Shown: piece after piece, positions 35,672-45,857 of the stretch | How positions within the stretch are numbered: position 1 is the stretch's first letter | How the letters are laid out: each line of letters starts with the position of its first letter | Source of the DNA: Pseudorhodobacter turbinis | Lineage (GTDB): Bacteria > Pseudomonadota > Alphaproteobacteria > Rhodobacterales > Rhodobacteraceae | Length of the DNA: 64,000 bases | Direction: 5' to 3' | Assembly (NCBI RefSeq): GCF_005234135.1 | Contig: NZ_CP039964.1 | Location: 1,116,001-1,180,000, forward strand | The notes under the pieces: model-generated | The model's input: the letters and a program-made list of their open reading frames with translations, nothing else | Databases searched by the model: none | What the model was told of the DNA's origin: nothing | Made by a program: the position numbers and the translations under genes

Positions 35672-36151
35672 TTATTCTGCTGCAACCGCTGCAGGTGCCG
35701 TAACAGTGAGGCTTCCGCCCGCTTTTGCTACTGCTTCGATCGCCGAAGCCGAGGCACCCGTTACGATCAGCGTGATCTTGGCTTTCAGTTCGCCTTTGGC
35801 CAAAACGCGGATACCATCCAGTTTGTTTTTGGTCAGACCGGCAGCGATGATCGCATCTTCGGTGATATCAGCTTTGATGTCGAGCTTGCCCGCATCAACG
35901 AACTTCTGGATCAAGCCCAGGTTCACAACGGCATAGTGCTTTGCATTCGGCTTGGTAAAGCCGCGCTTTGGCAGACGACGATAGAGCGGCATTTGCCCGC
36001 CTTCGTAACCACCGATTGCCACGCCCGAACGTGATTTCTGGCCCTTGATACCACGGCCACCCATTTTACCTTTGCCCGAGCCGGGGCCACGCGCAACACG
36101 TTTTTGCTTCTTGGCCGCACCGGCATTGTCGGAAAGTTGATTCAGTTTCAT
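35672..36151 (-). CDS. rplO: 50S ribosomal protein L15
   Basis: The 159-residue L15 starts [29 protein letters not shown], followed by [13 protein letters not shown] and [20 protein letters not shown] [17 protein letters not shown]. The long basic N-terminus penetrates 23S rRNA. A terminator-like hairpin and about 175 bp separate it from rpmD upstream, so it may have its own promoter. Confidence 0.97.
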   Translation of the reverse strand: MKLNQLSDNAGAAKKQKRVARGPGSGKGKMGGRGIKGQKSRSGVAIGGYEGGQMPLYRRLPKRGFTKPNAKHYAVVNLGLIQKFVDAGKLDIKADITEDAIIAAGLTKNKLDGIRVLAKGELKAKITLIVTGASASAIEAVAKAGGSLTVTAPAAVAAE

Positions 36152-36327
36152 GTCGCTTCTCCTTTTGCCGGATGTGACCCCCAGCGACGGGAGTGGCCAA
36201 ACACGGCGTTTCTTGATTCTTTCGGGCCGAACAGGCCACTGAAGGCGTATAGGCCGTGCTCGCTAAGGTTTCAAGCACAACTATCCCGTCAGGCCAACAC
36301 AAACTATGGCTGCGCCCTACCCCACAT

Positions 36328-36358
36328 AAAAACGCCCCACGGTTTCCCGCAGGGCGTT
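36328..36358 (-). terminator. terminator-like hairpin between rpmD and rplO
   Basis: On the minus strand AACGCCC pairs with GGGCGTT and the inner CTGCGGG/CCGTGG region extends the stem; T5 follows. It lies inside the spc operon. Confidence 0.75.
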
Positions 36359-36398
36359 CTTAAGAATTATCGTGTGGAAAAAAATCCACAGAGGCCAA

Positions 36399-36605
36399 TC
36401 AGCCGCGCTCTTCGATGATCTCAACAAGATGCGAGATCTTGCTGACCATACCGCGCACCGAAGGAGTATCCTCCAGCTCACGGGTGCGGTTCATCTTGTT
36501 CAGGCCAAGGCCCTTCAAAGTTGCTGTCTGGATTGCCGGACGACGTGCGGCAGAACGGATCTGCTTTACGACGATGGTTTTGCCAGCGGATTTGCTATCA
36601 GCCAT
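36399..36605 (-). CDS. rpmD: 50S ribosomal protein L30
   Basis: The 68-residue L30 has [38 protein letters not shown] and ends [10 protein letters not shown]. Two adjacent ATGs occur (36608, 36605), the first overlapping the rpsE stop; either may be used. It belongs to the spc operon and is followed by a terminator-like hairpin. Confidence 0.95.
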   Translation of the reverse strand: MADSKSAGKTIVVKQIRSAARRPAIQTATLKGLGLNKMNRTRELEDTPSVRGMVSKISHLVEIIEERG

Positions 36606-36607
36606 CA

Positions 36608-37171
36608 TTATGCCTCCACAGTTTCAGCAGGGGCATCGTGCTTGCCAAGAATGTCAGCCACTTTCTTGCCGCGACGCTGCGCGACCTGACGTGGGCTCGA
36701 CTCTTGCTTCAAGCCGTCGATGGTTGCGCGGATCATGTTATACGGGTTCTGCGAACCGGTGGATTTCGCCACCACGTCCTGCAAGCCCAGCATTTCAAAA
36801 ACAGCACGCATCGGACCACCAGCGATGATCCCGGTACCGGCAACGGCAGTCCGCATGACCACCTTACCTGCGCCGTGACGGCCTTCCATGTCGTGATGAA
36901 GCGTGCGGCTGTCTTTCAACGGCACACGAATCATCTGACGCTTGGCCTGCTCGGTTGCCTTACGAATGGCTTCCGGCACTTCTTTGGCTTTACCCTTGCC
37001 AAAACCTACGCGGCCACGCTGATCGCCCACAACCACGAGGGCTGCGAAACCAAAGCGCTTACCACCTTTAACGGTTTTAGACACACGATTGATCGCAACC
37101 AGACGATCTGCGAATTCCGGGGTTTCTTCGCGGCTATCGCGACGGTCCCGACGGTTTTCTTCTCTTGCCAT
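36608..37171 (-). CDS. rpsE: 30S ribosomal protein S5
   Basis: The 187-residue S5 has [44 protein letters not shown] and [22 protein letters not shown]. It shapes the mRNA entry and decoding region. The N-terminus is extended by about 15 charged residues ([14 protein letters not shown]), common in alphaproteobacteria. Confidence 0.97.
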   Translation of the reverse strand: MAREENRRDRRDSREETPEFADRLVAINRVSKTVKGGKRFGFAALVVVGDQRGRVGFGKGKAKEVPEAIRKATEQAKRQMIRVPLKDSRTLHHDMEGRHGAGKVVMRTAVAGTGIIAGGPMRAVFEMLGLQDVVAKSTGSQNPYNMIRATIDGLKQESSPRQVAQRRGKKVADILGKHDAPAETVEA

Positions 37172-37182
37172 CTGATTACTCC

Positions 37183-37542
37183 TCAGAACTTCAGGCCGCC
37201 TTCACGGGCAGCGTCGGCCAAAGCCTTGATCTTACCGTGAAAGAGGAAACCACCACGGTCGAAATAGCATTCTTCGACCCCAGCCTTCTTAGCCCGCTCG
37301 GCAATCGCCGCACCGATTTTCGTCGCCGCTTCGACGTTGTTCTTGCCCAAACAGCCCAGATCCTTTTCGAGGGTCGAAGCTGCGGCCAAAGTAACGCCGT
37401 TTACGTCGTCGATCAACTGTACGCTGATATTCTTGCTGGACCGATGAACGGAAAGACGCGCACGTCCATTCGCCATCGCCTTGATTTTGTTCCGAACGCG
37501 CAAGCGGCGCTTGAGGAACAGCTGTCGTTTTGTGTTCGCCAT
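37183..37542 (-). CDS. rplR: 50S ribosomal protein L18
   Basis: The 119-residue L18 starts [21 protein letters not shown] and ends [25 protein letters not shown]. It binds 5S rRNA with L5 and L25. It lies between rplF and rpsE with small gaps. Confidence 0.97.
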   Translation of the reverse strand: MANTKRQLFLKRRLRVRNKIKAMANGRARLSVHRSSKNISVQLIDDVNGVTLAAASTLEKDLGCLGKNNVEAATKIGAAIAERAKKAGVEECYFDRGGFLFHGKIKALADAAREGGLKF

Positions 37543-37553
37543 TTTTACGCCCC

Positions 37554-38087
37554 TTACTTCTTCTTGCCTTCTTTGCGGAACACGAATTCACCCTTATAGC
37601 GGATACCTTTGCCTTTATAAGGCTCGGGCTTACGCCATTCACGGATGTTCGCAGCAACTTGGCCAACAACTTGTTGGTCAATGCCTTCCACAATGATTTC
37701 GGTTTGCTTCGGAGCCGTCACAGTTACGCCAGCCGGAACGTCAAAGTTCACGTCATGGCTGTAGCCAAGTGACAGTTTCAGAACATTACCAGCCATAGAG
37801 GCACGGTAACCAACGCCCTGAATTTCCAACTCCTTTTTGAAACCCACTGTAACACCAGTTACAAGGTTTTCAATTTGCTTACGCGTCATACCCCATTGCG
37901 AGCGGGCGCGCTTGGACATGCCGCGCGGAGTAACCGTCACAACATTGTCTTCGATCGCGATCGTCACATCGTCGGTAGCGCCGAAAGTACGAGTGCCTTT
38001 CGGCCCTTTTACTTCGATCGTCTGGCCGGACAGGGACGCGGTAACGCCCTTGGGCAGCTCGAGCGGTTTCTTGCCAATACGAGACAT
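37554..38087 (-). CDS. rplF: 50S ribosomal protein L6
   Basis: The 177-residue L6 starts [15 protein letters not shown]; the frame upstream is open but belongs to no L6. It has two repeated alpha/beta domains and ends with [23 protein letters not shown]. It lies near the factor-binding site. GAGGGC lies before the ATG, 10 bp after rpsH. Confidence 0.97.
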   Translation of the reverse strand: MSRIGKKPLELPKGVTASLSGQTIEVKGPKGTRTFGATDDVTIAIEDNVVTVTPRGMSKRARSQWGMTRKQIENLVTGVTVGFKKELEIQGVGYRASMAGNVLKLSLGYSHDVNFDVPAGVTVTAPKQTEIIVEGIDQQVVGQVAANIREWRKPEPYKGKGIRYKGEFVFRKEGKKK

Positions 38088-38097
38088 CTTGCCCTCC

Positions 38098-38496
38098 TCA
38101 GAACACGGTGCAGAGCACTTCGCCGCCAACGTTGGCGGATCGTGCTGCTGCATCGGACATGACGCCCTTCGACGTGGAGACGATTGAGACACCGAGGCCA
38201 TTACGAACCGAAGGAACACCCTTCGAACCCATATAGACCCGGCGACCCGGCTTGGAGACGCGCTTAAGTTCGCGAATGACAGGTGTGCCTTCAAAATACT
38301 TGAGGCTGATCATGATCTCGCCCTGACCGTCAGCGGTCTCGGCTTTCTCATAACCCCGGATGTAGCCTTCATTGGCCAACACATCCAGCACCCATGCGCG
38401 CAGCTTGGAAGCTGGCGTTTTAACGGTCGATTTGCCTCGCATCTGCGCATTGCGGATGCGTGTCAGCATATCGCCGAGAGGATCGTTCATCATCAT
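38098..38496 (-). CDS. rpsH: 30S ribosomal protein S8
   Basis: The 132-residue S8 has [22 protein letters not shown] and ends [12 protein letters not shown]. The start has three consecutive ATGs; the first is seven bases after GGAGG. S8 organises the central domain of 16S rRNA and in some bacteria represses the spc operon by binding its mRNA; that is not shown here. Confidence 0.96.
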   Translation of the reverse strand: MMMNDPLGDMLTRIRNAQMRGKSTVKTPASKLRAWVLDVLANEGYIRGYEKAETADGQGEIMISLKYFEGTPVIRELKRVSKPGRRVYMGSKGVPSVRNGLGVSIVSTSKGVMSDAAARSANVGGEVLCTVF

Positions 38497-38508
38497 CGTG
38501 CGACCTCC

Positions 38509-38814
38509 TTACCAGCTGGATTTGACCATGCCGGGGATCTGACCAAAGGAGGCCAAATCACGCAGCATGATGCGCGAAAGTTTAAGCTTGCGGTAATACG
38601 CATGCGGACGACCCGTCAACTGGCAACGGTTGTGCAGACGCACAGCCGAACCGTTACGAGGAAGCGATGCCAATTTCAAAGTCGCCTTAAAGCGATCTTC
38701 CATCGGCAGCTCTTGATTATTGATAACCTCTTTAAGTGCTGCGCGTTTGGCTGCATCACGTGCGACCAGTTTTGCGCGCTTTACTTCGCGGTTTACCATG
38801 GATTTTTTAGCCAT
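38509..38814 (-). CDS. rpsN: 30S ribosomal protein S14
   Basis: The 101-residue S14 has [17 protein letters not shown] and ends [19 protein letters not shown]. It is the long, zinc-free (C-minus) form, with a single Cys and no CxxC pairs. It sits in the 30S head between rplE and rpsH. Confidence 0.97.
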   Translation of the reverse strand: MAKKSMVNREVKRAKLVARDAAKRAALKEVINNQELPMEDRFKATLKLASLPRNGSAVRLHNRCQLTGRPHAYYRKLKLSRIMLRDLASFGQIPGMVKSSW

Positions 38815-38831
38815 ATCTCTCTTCCTCCCGC

Positions 38832-39392
38832 TTACGCCGTGAAGGGCATGTTGAAGTTTTTCAACAGTGCCTTCGCTTCCGCGTCGGTATTCGCGGTGGT
38901 GCAGATGATGATGTCCATACCCAGAACTTCGTCGACATTGTCGAAGTTGATTTCCGGGAACACGAGCTGTTCTTTCAGACCCATGGCATAGTTGCCACGA
39001 CCGTCAAACGAGGTCGGCTTCACACCGCGGAAGTCGCGCACGCGCGGCAAAGCGATAGTGATCAGACGATCGAGGAATTCGTACATTTTGTCGCCACGCA
39101 AGGTCACCTTGCAGCCCAGCGGCATTTCTTCACGCACACGGAAACCAGCGATGGATTTCTTTGCATGTGTGACAACAGCTTTTTGACCAGCGATCAGGCT
39201 AAGCTCTTCAGCGGCCTTTTTCACTTTCTTGGTGTCCTTGACAGCTTCGCCAACGCCCATGTTGATCACGATCTTATCAAGACGCGGGATCATCATGTCG
39301 TTCTTGTAGCCGAACTCTTCTTTGAGAGCAGCACGGATCGTATCCGCATAGATGCCCTTAAAGCGCGGGGTATAAGTTGCTTGATCCAACAT
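38832..39392 (-). CDS. rplE: 50S ribosomal protein L5
   Basis: The 186-residue L5 has [44 protein letters not shown] and [19 protein letters not shown]. It binds 5S rRNA and contacts P-site tRNA. Its ATG overlaps the rplX stop by one base. Confidence 0.97.
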   Translation of the reverse strand: MLDQATYTPRFKGIYADTIRAALKEEFGYKNDMMIPRLDKIVINMGVGEAVKDTKKVKKAAEELSLIAGQKAVVTHAKKSIAGFRVREEMPLGCKVTLRGDKMYEFLDRLITIALPRVRDFRGVKPTSFDGRGNYAMGLKEQLVFPEINFDNVDEVLGMDIIICTTANTDAEAKALLKNFNMPFTA

Positions 39393-39697
39393 CAGATTGC
39401 ATCCCCCGTGGTCTTGGCAAAACGCACCTTCTTGTCGTCTTCCATGCGAAAGCCAACGCGCGTTGCTTTGCCGTTCGCATCAACCAACGCAAGGTTGGAA
39501 AGCGCAATCGGCATAGCCTTGGAAATACGGCCGCCCTGGTTGCCCTGGCTTTGCTTGGTGTGACGGATGGCCAAATTCAAGCCATCAACAACAGCCTTAC
39601 CGACAGTTGGGTTAACCGAGGAAATTTCGCCCTCTTTACCCTTATCCTTGCCCGTAAGAATGACGACCTTGTCGCCTTTTTTAAGTTTCGCAGCCAT
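39392..39697 (-). CDS. rplX: 50S ribosomal protein L24
   Basis: The 101-residue L24 has a KOW motif ([23 protein letters not shown]) followed by [20 protein letters not shown]. It is an early-assembly protein near the tunnel exit. It overlaps rplN upstream and rplE downstream by one base each, so the three are translationally coupled. Confidence 0.97.
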   Translation of the reverse strand: MAAKLKKGDKVVILTGKDKGKEGEISSVNPTVGKAVVDGLNLAIRHTKQSQGNQGGRISKAMPIALSNLALVDANGKATRVGFRMEDDKKVRFAKTTGDAI

Positions 39698-40065
39698 CAG
39701 AGCACCTCCGGAGCCAGCGAGATAATCTTCATAAAGTTTTTCGCGCGAAGCTCACGTACCACTGGCCCGAAAATACGGGTGCCAACGGGCTCACCCTGAT
39801 TGTTCAGGATGACGGCAGCATTGCGGTCAAAACGGATTGCGGTGCCGTCTTCACGACGGACTTCTTTGGCGGTACGAACGACGACGGCTTTACGCACGTC
39901 ACCTTTCTTAACACGACCGCGCGGAATGGCTTCTTTCACCGACACTACAATAATGTCGCCGACCGAAGCATACCGACGGTGCGAACCGCCCAGAACCTTA
40001 ATGCACTGAACGCGACGAGCGCCGCTATTGTCAGCAACATCCAGGTTGGTCTGCATCTGGATCAT
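39697..40065 (-). CDS. rplN: 50S ribosomal protein L14
   Basis: The 122-residue L14 starts [27 protein letters not shown] and ends [16 protein letters not shown]. It contacts 16S rRNA at an intersubunit bridge and is the target of the silencing factor RsfS in other bacteria. It follows rpsQ. Confidence 0.98.
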   Translation of the reverse strand: MIQMQTNLDVADNSGARRVQCIKVLGGSHRRYASVGDIIVVSVKEAIPRGRVKKGDVRKAVVVRTAKEVRREDGTAIRFDRNAAVILNNQGEPVGTRIFGPVVRELRAKNFMKIISLAPEVL

Positions 40066-40134
40066 TTGGTTTCTCCCGACCTTTGGGGGCCCATCCCCCA
40101 GGGTTTCGTAAAATAGCTATAGATGACCTGTCGC

Positions 40135-40368
40135 TTACGCGTCCAGTACCACCGTCCAGCGTTTCGATTTCGAAATTGGCGCGCACTCTTCGATACGAAC
40201 AGAGTCACCGATTTTGAATTGGTTATTTGCGTCATGCGCCCGGTACTTCTTGGACTTACGAACAGTCTTATGCAGAAGCGGGTGCTTGAAGCGGCGCTCA
40301 ACCGATACCGTGATGGTCTGGTTGTTCTGGTCGCCAGTTACGGTGCCTTGCAGGATGCGTTTGGGCAT
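40135..40368 (-). CDS. rpsQ: 30S ribosomal protein S17
   Basis: The 77-residue S17 starts [21 protein letters not shown] and has [24 protein letters not shown]. It is an early 16S rRNA binder. It lies 12 bp after rpmC and about 70 bp before rplN. Confidence 0.97.
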   Translation of the reverse strand: MPKRILQGTVTGDQNNQTITVSVERRFKHPLLHKTVRKSKKYRAHDANNQFKIGDSVRIEECAPISKSKRWTVVLDA

Positions 40369-40380
40369 AATCGAGGCTCC

Positions 40381-40632
40381 TTAATTCGCGATGGCGGCTT
40401 CAGCCGCCTTTTGGTTCAAAACCGTCATGATACGGGCAACATCGCGGCGGACATTGCGCATACGCGCGGTATTCTCAAGCTGGCCAGTCGCCTGCTGGAA
40501 GCGCAAATTGAACGCTTCTTTTTTCAACGCAACCAACTGATCGCGCAGCTGGTCAGGCGTTTTTGCGATCAATTCAGAAACTGCGGATTTTGCAGCGTCC
40601 TTCTTGGTTTTCGCGGTGGCTTTTGCGGCCAT
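40381..40632 (-). CDS. rpmC: 50S ribosomal protein L29
   Basis: The 83-residue L29 has the usual core [40 protein letters not shown]. The N-terminus carries an extra 15-18 residues rich in Ala and Lys ([17 protein letters not shown]) compared with the usual 63-67 residues. The shorter form would have to start inside this segment, where there is no ATG. A 273-bp gap with a hairpin separates it from rplP. Confidence 0.95.
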   Translation of the reverse strand: MAAKATAKTKKDAAKSAVSELIAKTPDQLRDQLVALKKEAFNLRFQQATGQLENTARMRNVRRDVARIMTVLNQKAAEAAIAN

Positions 40633-40837
40633 ATACCCTTTTCCTTCTTCACATCACCGGAGGGCCCGTGAGGGTTACCCTGATCCCGATGGAGACAATG
40701 ATAAACTGCCGAATCCGAGAGCCTCGGAATCGGCAGATGGGTTCGTATACGGCCCTACACCGAATAGAGCAAGGGGAGATTGCGCCGCGCCAGAATCTAA
40801 CCCTTCCAACCGCCCCAAGACGCCTCGGTTCAAATCG

Positions 40838-40865
40838 AAAAGACCCCGCCAATCATGGCGGGGTC
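40838..40865 (-). terminator. terminator-like hairpin between rplP and rpmC
   Basis: A perfect 9-bp stem (GACCCCGCC / GGCGGGGTC) is followed on the minus strand by TTTTC. The 273-bp rplP-rpmC gap around it is unusually long for the S10 operon. Confidence 0.75.
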
Positions 40866-40905
40866 TTTCAGTATCAAGTATCGGTTGGGAATTCCCCGCA
40901 CGAAT

Positions 40906-41319
40906 TTACCAGTCTTCGCGCTCAACAACACGCGTTTGAACTGGAAGTTTCATCGAGCCAAGGCGAAGCGCCTCACGGGCGATCACTTCGGAAACACCGT
41001 CGATTTCAAACATCACGCGACCAGGTTTAACCTTGGCTGCCCAATAATCGACAGAGCCTTTACCTTTACCCATCCGCACTTCGGTCGGCTTGGATGAAAC
41101 TGGAACATCTGGAAAAATCCGGATCCAGACACGCCCTTGACGCTTCATGTGGCGGGTGATGGCACGACGTGCAGCTTCGATCTGGCGCGCTGTAACACGC
41201 TCCGGCTGGGTCGCTTTCAGCCCGTAAGTGCCGAAGTTCAGCAAAAAGCCGCCTTTGGCCTCGCCACTGATCTTGCCTTTGAACTGTTTGCGGAACTTGG
41301 TCCGTTTAGGTTGCAGCAT
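40906..41319 (-). CDS. rplP: 50S ribosomal protein L16
   Basis: The 137-residue L16 starts [19 protein letters not shown] and has [41 protein letters not shown]. It positions A-site tRNA near the peptidyl transferase centre. It is the last gene before the internal hairpin of the S10 operon. Confidence 0.97.
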   Translation of the reverse strand: MLQPKRTKFRKQFKGKISGEAKGGFLLNFGTYGLKATQPERVTARQIEAARRAITRHMKRQGRVWIRIFPDVPVSSKPTEVRMGKGKGSVDYWAAKVKPGRVMFEIDGVSEVIAREALRLGSMKLPVQTRVVEREDW

Positions 41320-41331
41320 CTCTTTGCTCCC

Positions 41332-42042
41332 TTACGTGCGTTCGCGGCGCGGTTGACGCGGAACAGCGCCTTCCTGTGCCTCGGCGTGACGACGATCATG
41401 TGCCTGCGGATCATGCTCAAGGATTTCGCCCTTAAAGATCCACACTTTCACGCCGATGATGCCATAGGCAGTCAGCGCTTCATGGTGTGCATAGTCGATA
41501 TCAGCACGCAATGTGTGCAAAGGAACGCGGCCTTCACGGTACCATTCGGTACGCGCGATTTCAGCACCACCCAAACGGCCAGCCACGTTCACACGGATGC
41601 CCAAGGCTCCCATGCGCATCGCGTTCTGAACGCCACGCTTCATGGCACGACGGAAAGAAACCCGACGCTCCATTTGCTGTGCAATCGATTCTGCTACCAG
41701 CTTGGCATCCATCTCCGGCTTGCGGATCTCAACGATGTTGAGGTGCAGTTCGGAGTCGGTAAACGCTGTCAGCTTCTTGCGAAGCGTTTCGATGTCAGCG
41801 CCTTTTTTGCCGATGATGACGCCCGGACGCGCAGTGTGAATGGTCACACGGCACTTTTTGTGCGGACGCTCGATGATGACTTTGGACACGCCCGCCTGGA
41901 CGCAATCCTTGTGGATGAATTCGCGCATGCGCAAATCTTCGAGCAGCAGGTCGCCATAGTCTTTCGACTCCGCGAACCAACGGCTGTCCCAGGTACGGTT
42001 AACCTGGAGGCGCATACCGATCGGATTGACCTTCTGACCCAT
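41332..42042 (-). CDS. rpsC: 30S ribosomal protein S3
   Basis: The 236-residue S3 starts [25 protein letters not shown]. It has a KH domain ([26 protein letters not shown], with GxxG as GKKG) and ends with a basic tail rich in Arg. It lines the mRNA entry tunnel. Its ATG overlaps the rplV stop by one base; the open frame upstream is not S3. Confidence 0.97.
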   Translation of the reverse strand: MGQKVNPIGMRLQVNRTWDSRWFAESKDYGDLLLEDLRMREFIHKDCVQAGVSKVIIERPHKKCRVTIHTARPGVIIGKKGADIETLRKKLTAFTDSELHLNIVEIRKPEMDAKLVAESIAQQMERRVSFRRAMKRGVQNAMRMGALGIRVNVAGRLGGAEIARTEWYREGRVPLHTLRADIDYAHHEALTAYGIIGVKVWIFKGEILEHDPQAHDRRHAEAQEGAVPRQPRRERT

Positions 42043-42422
42043 TATGCGGACTCCCCTTTTTGACGTACCAAAATCGTCAGCTGGCTGAACGGCTTCATGA
42101 TCTTGCCGAAACGGCCACGTGCCCGCGGACGGCCACGCTTCAACGTCAGATTCTTGCCGCAATAGGCTTCCGCAACGATCAACTCATCCACGTCAAGACC
42201 GTGGTTGTTTTCTGCGTTGGCAATAGCCGACTGCAAGCATTTCTTAACGTCCTGCGCGATACGCTTTTTGGAGAAAGTGAGGTCGGCCATAGCCTTATCA
42301 ACTTTCTTACCGCGGATCAGACCGGCGACGAGGTTAAGCTTTTGCGGCGAGGTACGAAGCATTTTGGCAACTGCCATTGCTTCGTTGTCGGCCACGCGGC
42401 GCGCATTTTTTGCCTTGCCCAT
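42042..42422 (-). CDS. rplV: 50S ribosomal protein L22
   Basis: The 126-residue L22 has [34 protein letters not shown] and ends with the tunnel beta-hairpin [25 protein letters not shown]. It lines the exit tunnel and is a macrolide-resistance locus in other bacteria. It lies between rpsS and rpsC. Confidence 0.97.
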   Translation of the reverse strand: MGKAKNARRVADNEAMAVAKMLRTSPQKLNLVAGLIRGKKVDKAMADLTFSKKRIAQDVKKCLQSAIANAENNHGLDVDELIVAEAYCGKNLTLKRGRPRARGRFGKIMKPFSQLTILVRQKGESA

Positions 42423-42425
42423 GAC

Positions 42426-42704
42426 TTATTTCCTCTTAGCTTTTTTATCGGCGGCGTGACCATAATAGGTCCGTGTCGGCGAATACTCACCAAACTTCTG
42501 GCCGATCATTTCTTCACTCACGTTAACAGGAACGTGCTTTTTGCCATTATAAACGCCGAACGTCAGACCGACGAACTGCGGCAGAATGGTAGAACGACGC
42601 GACCAGATCTTGATCACTTCGTTTTTGCCACCTTCGCGCGACTTTTCGGCCTTTTTCAGGACGTAGCCATCAACGAAAGGGCCTTTCCAGATTGAACGTG
42701 CCAT
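42426..42704 (-). CDS. rpsS: 30S ribosomal protein S19
   Basis: The 92-residue S19 starts [21 protein letters not shown] and has [33 protein letters not shown]. It forms a complex with S13 in the 30S head. It is three bases downstream of rplB. Confidence 0.98.
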   Translation of the reverse strand: MARSIWKGPFVDGYVLKKAEKSREGGKNEVIKIWSRRSTILPQFVGLTFGVYNGKKHVPVNVSEEMIGQKFGEYSPTRTYYGHAADKKAKRK

Positions 42705-42707
42705 GGA

Positions 42708-43547
42708 TTAACGGCCCTTCTTCTTGGCGTGACGCGACCGCACAATATACTTGTCGGTGGTCCGGTTCGAACGGGTACGGTTGCCCTTGGTGCCCTTGCC
42801 CCATGGTGTAACCGGGTGACGACCGCCAGATGTACGGCCTTCGCCGCCGCCATGAGGGTGATCGATCGGGTTCATTGCCACACCGCGAACGGTTGGGCGA
42901 ACGCCCTTGTGACGCATACGGCCCGCTTTACCGAAGTTCTGGTTCGAGTGGTCAGCGTTCGACACGGCACCAACGGTGGCCATGCATTCCTGACGCACCA
43001 TCCGCAATTCGCCCGAGGACAAACGGATCTGCGCGTAACCACCGTCACGACCTACGAACTGTGCGTAGGTGCCAGCAGCACGAGCAATCTGCCCGCCTTT
43101 GCCCGGCTTCATTTCGACGTTATGGACAATCGTACCGATAGGCATGCCGGAGAACGGCATCGCATTACCAGGCTTAACGTCCGTTTTCGCACCAGCGACG
43201 ATGCTATCACCAACAGCAAGACGCTGCGGTGCGAGGATGTAGTTAAGTGTACCATCCTCATATTTCACCAAGGCGATGAAAGCCGTGCGGTTGGGGTCAT
43301 ATTCGATCCGCTCAACCACCGCAGCCATGTCGTGCTTGGTGCGCTTGAAATCCACGATACGGTAAAGGCGCTTTGCCCCACCGCCCTTGTGCCACATCGT
43401 AATACGTCCGGTGTTGTTCCGGCCACCTGTCTTGGTCAAACCCTGAGTTAGGGCTTTGACCGGGCGGCCTTTCCACAGCTCCGAACGGTCGATCAGAACC
43501 AACCCGCGTTGGCCAGGCGTCGTCGGTTTGTACGACTTGAGTGCCAT
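42708..43547 (-). CDS. rplB: 50S ribosomal protein L2
   Basis: The 279-residue L2 has [48 protein letters not shown] and the C-terminal segment [31 protein letters not shown] with the conserved histidine of HPHGGG. It is essential for subunit joining and peptidyl transfer. A strong terminator-like hairpin lies between rplW and rplB. Confidence 0.98.
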   Translation of the reverse strand: MALKSYKPTTPGQRGLVLIDRSELWKGRPVKALTQGLTKTGGRNNTGRITMWHKGGGAKRLYRIVDFKRTKHDMAAVVERIEYDPNRTAFIALVKYEDGTLNYILAPQRLAVGDSIVAGAKTDVKPGNAMPFSGMPIGTIVHNVEMKPGKGGQIARAAGTYAQFVGRDGGYAQIRLSSGELRMVRQECMATVGAVSNADHSNQNFGKAGRMRHKGVRPTVRGVAMNPIDHPHGGGEGRTSGGRHPVTPWGKGTKGNRTRSNRTTDKYIVRSRHAKKKGR

Positions 43548-43662
43548 GCTCTCTGTCTTCCGTCAGCTAGAGGGCCACAACGTGTGGCCGAGGTTATAGG
43601 GCTCCGTAGATCCCCGGGGGTCTTTACAGGGTAGGCATCGGTTGCCAAATCCCTGCATCGCG

Positions 43663-43698
43663 AAAAAACCCACGGCCCCGAGAAGTCCCGGGGCCGTG
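43663..43698 (-). terminator. strong terminator-like hairpin between rplW and rplB
   Basis: A perfect 10-bp stem (CACGGCCCCG / CGGGGCCGTG) with an 8-nt loop is followed on the minus strand by GG and T6 (43663-43668). This is as good as terminators at operon ends, yet it lies inside the S10 operon. Confidence 0.85.
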
Positions 43699-43715
43699 AG
43701 ATTCGTTGCCTTCTA

Positions 43716-44012
43716 TCAAAGCCCGGTAGAGACGTCGATAGTATTTCCCTCTTCGAGGGTCACATAGGCTTTTTTCTTGTCGGAACGAACGCCGGGGCGT
43801 CCTTTGAACCGCTTGACCTTACCTTTGGTGATGGTCGTATTCACGGCCTTCACCTTTACGCCAAAGACAGCCTCAACAGCTTCTTTGATCATCGGCTTGG
43901 TTGCATCCATCGCCACCTGAAAAACAACGGCATTGGCTTCAGAAGCCAAGGTTGCCTTTTCGGTGATGATCGGCTTGCGGATCACATCGTAATGGTTTGC
44001 TTTCACGCTCAT
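43716..44012 (-). CDS. rplW: 50S ribosomal protein L23
   Basis: The 98-residue L23 has [27 protein letters not shown] and [32 protein letters not shown]. It is the docking site at the tunnel exit for trigger factor and SRP. Its ATG overlaps the rplD stop (ATGA). Confidence 0.97.
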   Translation of the reverse strand: MSVKANHYDVIRKPIITEKATLASEANAVVFQVAMDATKPMIKEAVEAVFGVKVKAVNTTITKGKVKRFKGRPGVRSDKKKAYVTLEEGNTIDVSTGL

Positions 44013-44629
44013 TTCAAACGAGCCTCCAGTGCTTCGATCCCTGCTTTGGTGATCACCAACTGATCCCGCTTCAGGATATCATAGACGTTCGCACCCATGC
44101 TTGGCAGCACATCGATAGAATCGATGTTACGCGCCGCAAGGGCAAAGTTACCGTCAACTTCGGCACCGTCGATGATCAGCACGCGCTTCCAACCCAGTTC
44201 CTTCGCCATTTTGGCAAGGGAAGAGGTCTTGGCATCGGCCATCGTCGCCGCGTCCAGAATGATCAGCTCACCCGCTTTGGCCTTAGCCGACAGCGCGTGA
44301 CGCAGACCAAGCGCACGGAACTTCTTTGGAAGCTCATGTGCGTGGCTACGCGGGGTTGGACCCTTGTAGACACCACCGTGACGGAAGATCGGCGCGCCTT
44401 TGTCACCGTGACGAGCGCCACCAGTGCCTTTTTGGCGATAGATCTTCTTGGTCGAGTAGCTTACGTCCGAACGACCCAGCGTGGAGTGTGTGCCAGCTTG
44501 GGCACGTGCCCGCTGCCAGCGCACCACACGGTGCAGGATGTCGGCGCGTGGCTCAAGGCCAAACAGTGCTTCATTCAGATCGATGGAACCGGCTTTGCCG
44601 CCGTCCAGCTTGATGACATCAGCCTTCAT
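44009..44629 (-). CDS. rplD: 50S ribosomal protein L4
   Basis: The 206-residue L4 starts [14 protein letters not shown], has the tunnel-loop segment [25 protein letters not shown] and ends IEALEARLK. In E. coli L4 represses the S10 operon by attenuation and translation control; no such site is shown here. Its start lies inside the end of rplC, an 11-bp overlap. Confidence 0.96.
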   Translation of the reverse strand: MKADVIKLDGGKAGSIDLNEALFGLEPRADILHRVVRWQRARAQAGTHSTLGRSDVSYSTKKIYRQKGTGGARHGDKGAPIFRHGGVYKGPTPRSHAHELPKKFRALGLRHALSAKAKAGELIILDAATMADAKTSSLAKMAKELGWKRVLIIDGAEVDGNFALAARNIDSIDVLPSMGANVYDILKRDQLVITKAGIEALEARLK

Positions 44630-45458
44630 TTTTATCGCCTCCATCAGCCGGAGCATCCGTTGCTGCGGCTTCCGCTGCATCTTCGGCTGCTGCCGCTTCT
44701 GCTGCCAAAGCTGCCGCGCGGACTGCTTCTTCTTCCGCTGCTTCATTTGCCGCTGCTTCCGCTGCTTTCTTGGCAGCTTCACCAGCCGACCGCAAAGCTG
44801 CCGGCAAAATCACGTTCTCAGGCACGGCTTTCTTGACCGCATCCTTGACCGTAACCCAACCACCTTTGGAGCCGGGTACAGCGCCTTTGACCATGATCAA
44901 ACCGCGCTCGCTGTCGGTTTTCATCACTTGCAGGTTCTGCGTGGTGATACGGGCAGCACCCATATGACCAGCCATCTTCTTACCTTTGAAGACCTTGCCC
45001 GGATCCTGACACTGGCCCGTGGAGCCGTGCGAACGGTGGCTGATCGACACACCGTGAGTAGCCCGAAGGCCCCCAAAGTTGTGACGCTTCATCGCACCCT
45101 GGAAACCTTTACCGATGGATGTACCGGCGACGTCCACATACTGACCTTCAAAGTAATGGTCAGCAGTGATCTCTTCACCAACATCAATCATGCAATCCGC
45201 TGTGACGCGGAATTCGGCAATCTTGCGCTTGGGCTGAACGTTCGCCTTCGCAAAATGGCCGCGCATCGCAGCAGTGGTCCGCTTGGCTTTGGCCAAACCA
45301 GCACCCAACTGAACGGCGGTATAACCGTCGCGATCAGCCGTACGCTGTGCCACAACCTGCAGGTTGTCGAGTTGAAGAACGGTTACAGGGATCTGTTTGC
45401 CGTCTTCGAGGAACAGCCGGGTCATGCCCAGCTTCTTTGCAATAACGCCAGAGCGCAT
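44619..45458 (-). CDS. rplC: 50S ribosomal protein L3 with Ala/Glu-rich tail
   Basis: The 279-residue L3 starts [28 protein letters not shown] and has the core [49 protein letters not shown], which includes the loop near the peptidyl transferase centre and the Gln methylated by PrmB in other bacteria. Beyond the normal end (around [11 protein letters not shown]) it carries about 55 extra residues made almost only of Ala, Glu and Asp. The tail overlaps the rplD start by 11 bp. The tail is probably surface-exposed and disordered. Confidence 0.95.
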   Translation of the reverse strand: MRSGVIAKKLGMTRLFLEDGKQIPVTVLQLDNLQVVAQRTADRDGYTAVQLGAGLAKAKRTTAAMRGHFAKANVQPKRKIAEFRVTADCMIDVGEEITADHYFEGQYVDVAGTSIGKGFQGAMKRHNFGGLRATHGVSISHRSHGSTGQCQDPGKVFKGKKMAGHMGAARITTQNLQVMKTDSERGLIMVKGAVPGSKGGWVTVKDAVKKAVPENVILPAALRSAGEAAKKAAEAAANEAAEEEAVRAAALAAEAAAAEDAAEAAATDAPADGGDKNEG

Positions 45459-45472
45459 AATCTGATGCCCCC

Positions 45473-45781
45473 TTATACTTTGATTTCGACGTCAACACCG
45501 GCAGCGAGGTCGAGCTTCATAAGCGCGTCCACGGTCTGGGGTGTTGGATCGACGATATCGAGAAGACGCTTGTGCGTACGGATTTCCCACTGGTCGCGCG
45601 ACTTCTTGTCGATGTGCGGACCACGAAGAACCGTGAATTTCTCAATCTTGTTGGGCAGTGGAATCGGACCGCGCACGGTGGCGCCAGTACGCTTCGCTGT
45701 GTTTACGATTTCCTGTGTGGACGCATCCAACACCCGGTAATCGAAGGCACGCAGCCTGATACGGATCGTTTGACTTGACAT
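45473..45781 (-). CDS. rpsJ: 30S ribosomal protein S10
   Basis: The 102-residue S10 has the standard [20 protein letters not shown] and [39 protein letters not shown]. It also acts as NusE in antitermination. The open frame upstream of the ATG at 45781 is not S10. It begins the S10 operon, 76 bp after tuf, with a strong hairpin in the gap. Confidence 0.97.
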   Translation of the reverse strand: MSSQTIRIRLRAFDYRVLDASTQEIVNTAKRTGATVRGPIPLPNKIEKFTVLRGPHIDKKSRDQWEIRTHKRLLDIVDPTPQTVDALMKLDLAAGVDVEIKV

Positions 45782-45812
45782 AGTTTGTTGCCCTTTAGGC
45801 TTGGCGGGAAAC

Positions 45813-45842
45813 CCGGCCCGTAGGTTTGCACCTGCGGGCCGG
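45813..45842 (-). repeat. strong inverted repeat between tuf and rpsJ
   Basis: CCGGCCCG and CGGGCCGG form the outer stem and AGGT/ACCT extends it inward, with a 4-nt loop. On the minus strand GTTTCCC follows, not a full T-run. It may be an attenuator or processing site between the str and S10 operons. Confidence 0.6.
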
Positions 45843-45857
45843 ATCCCTCTGCCAGAA

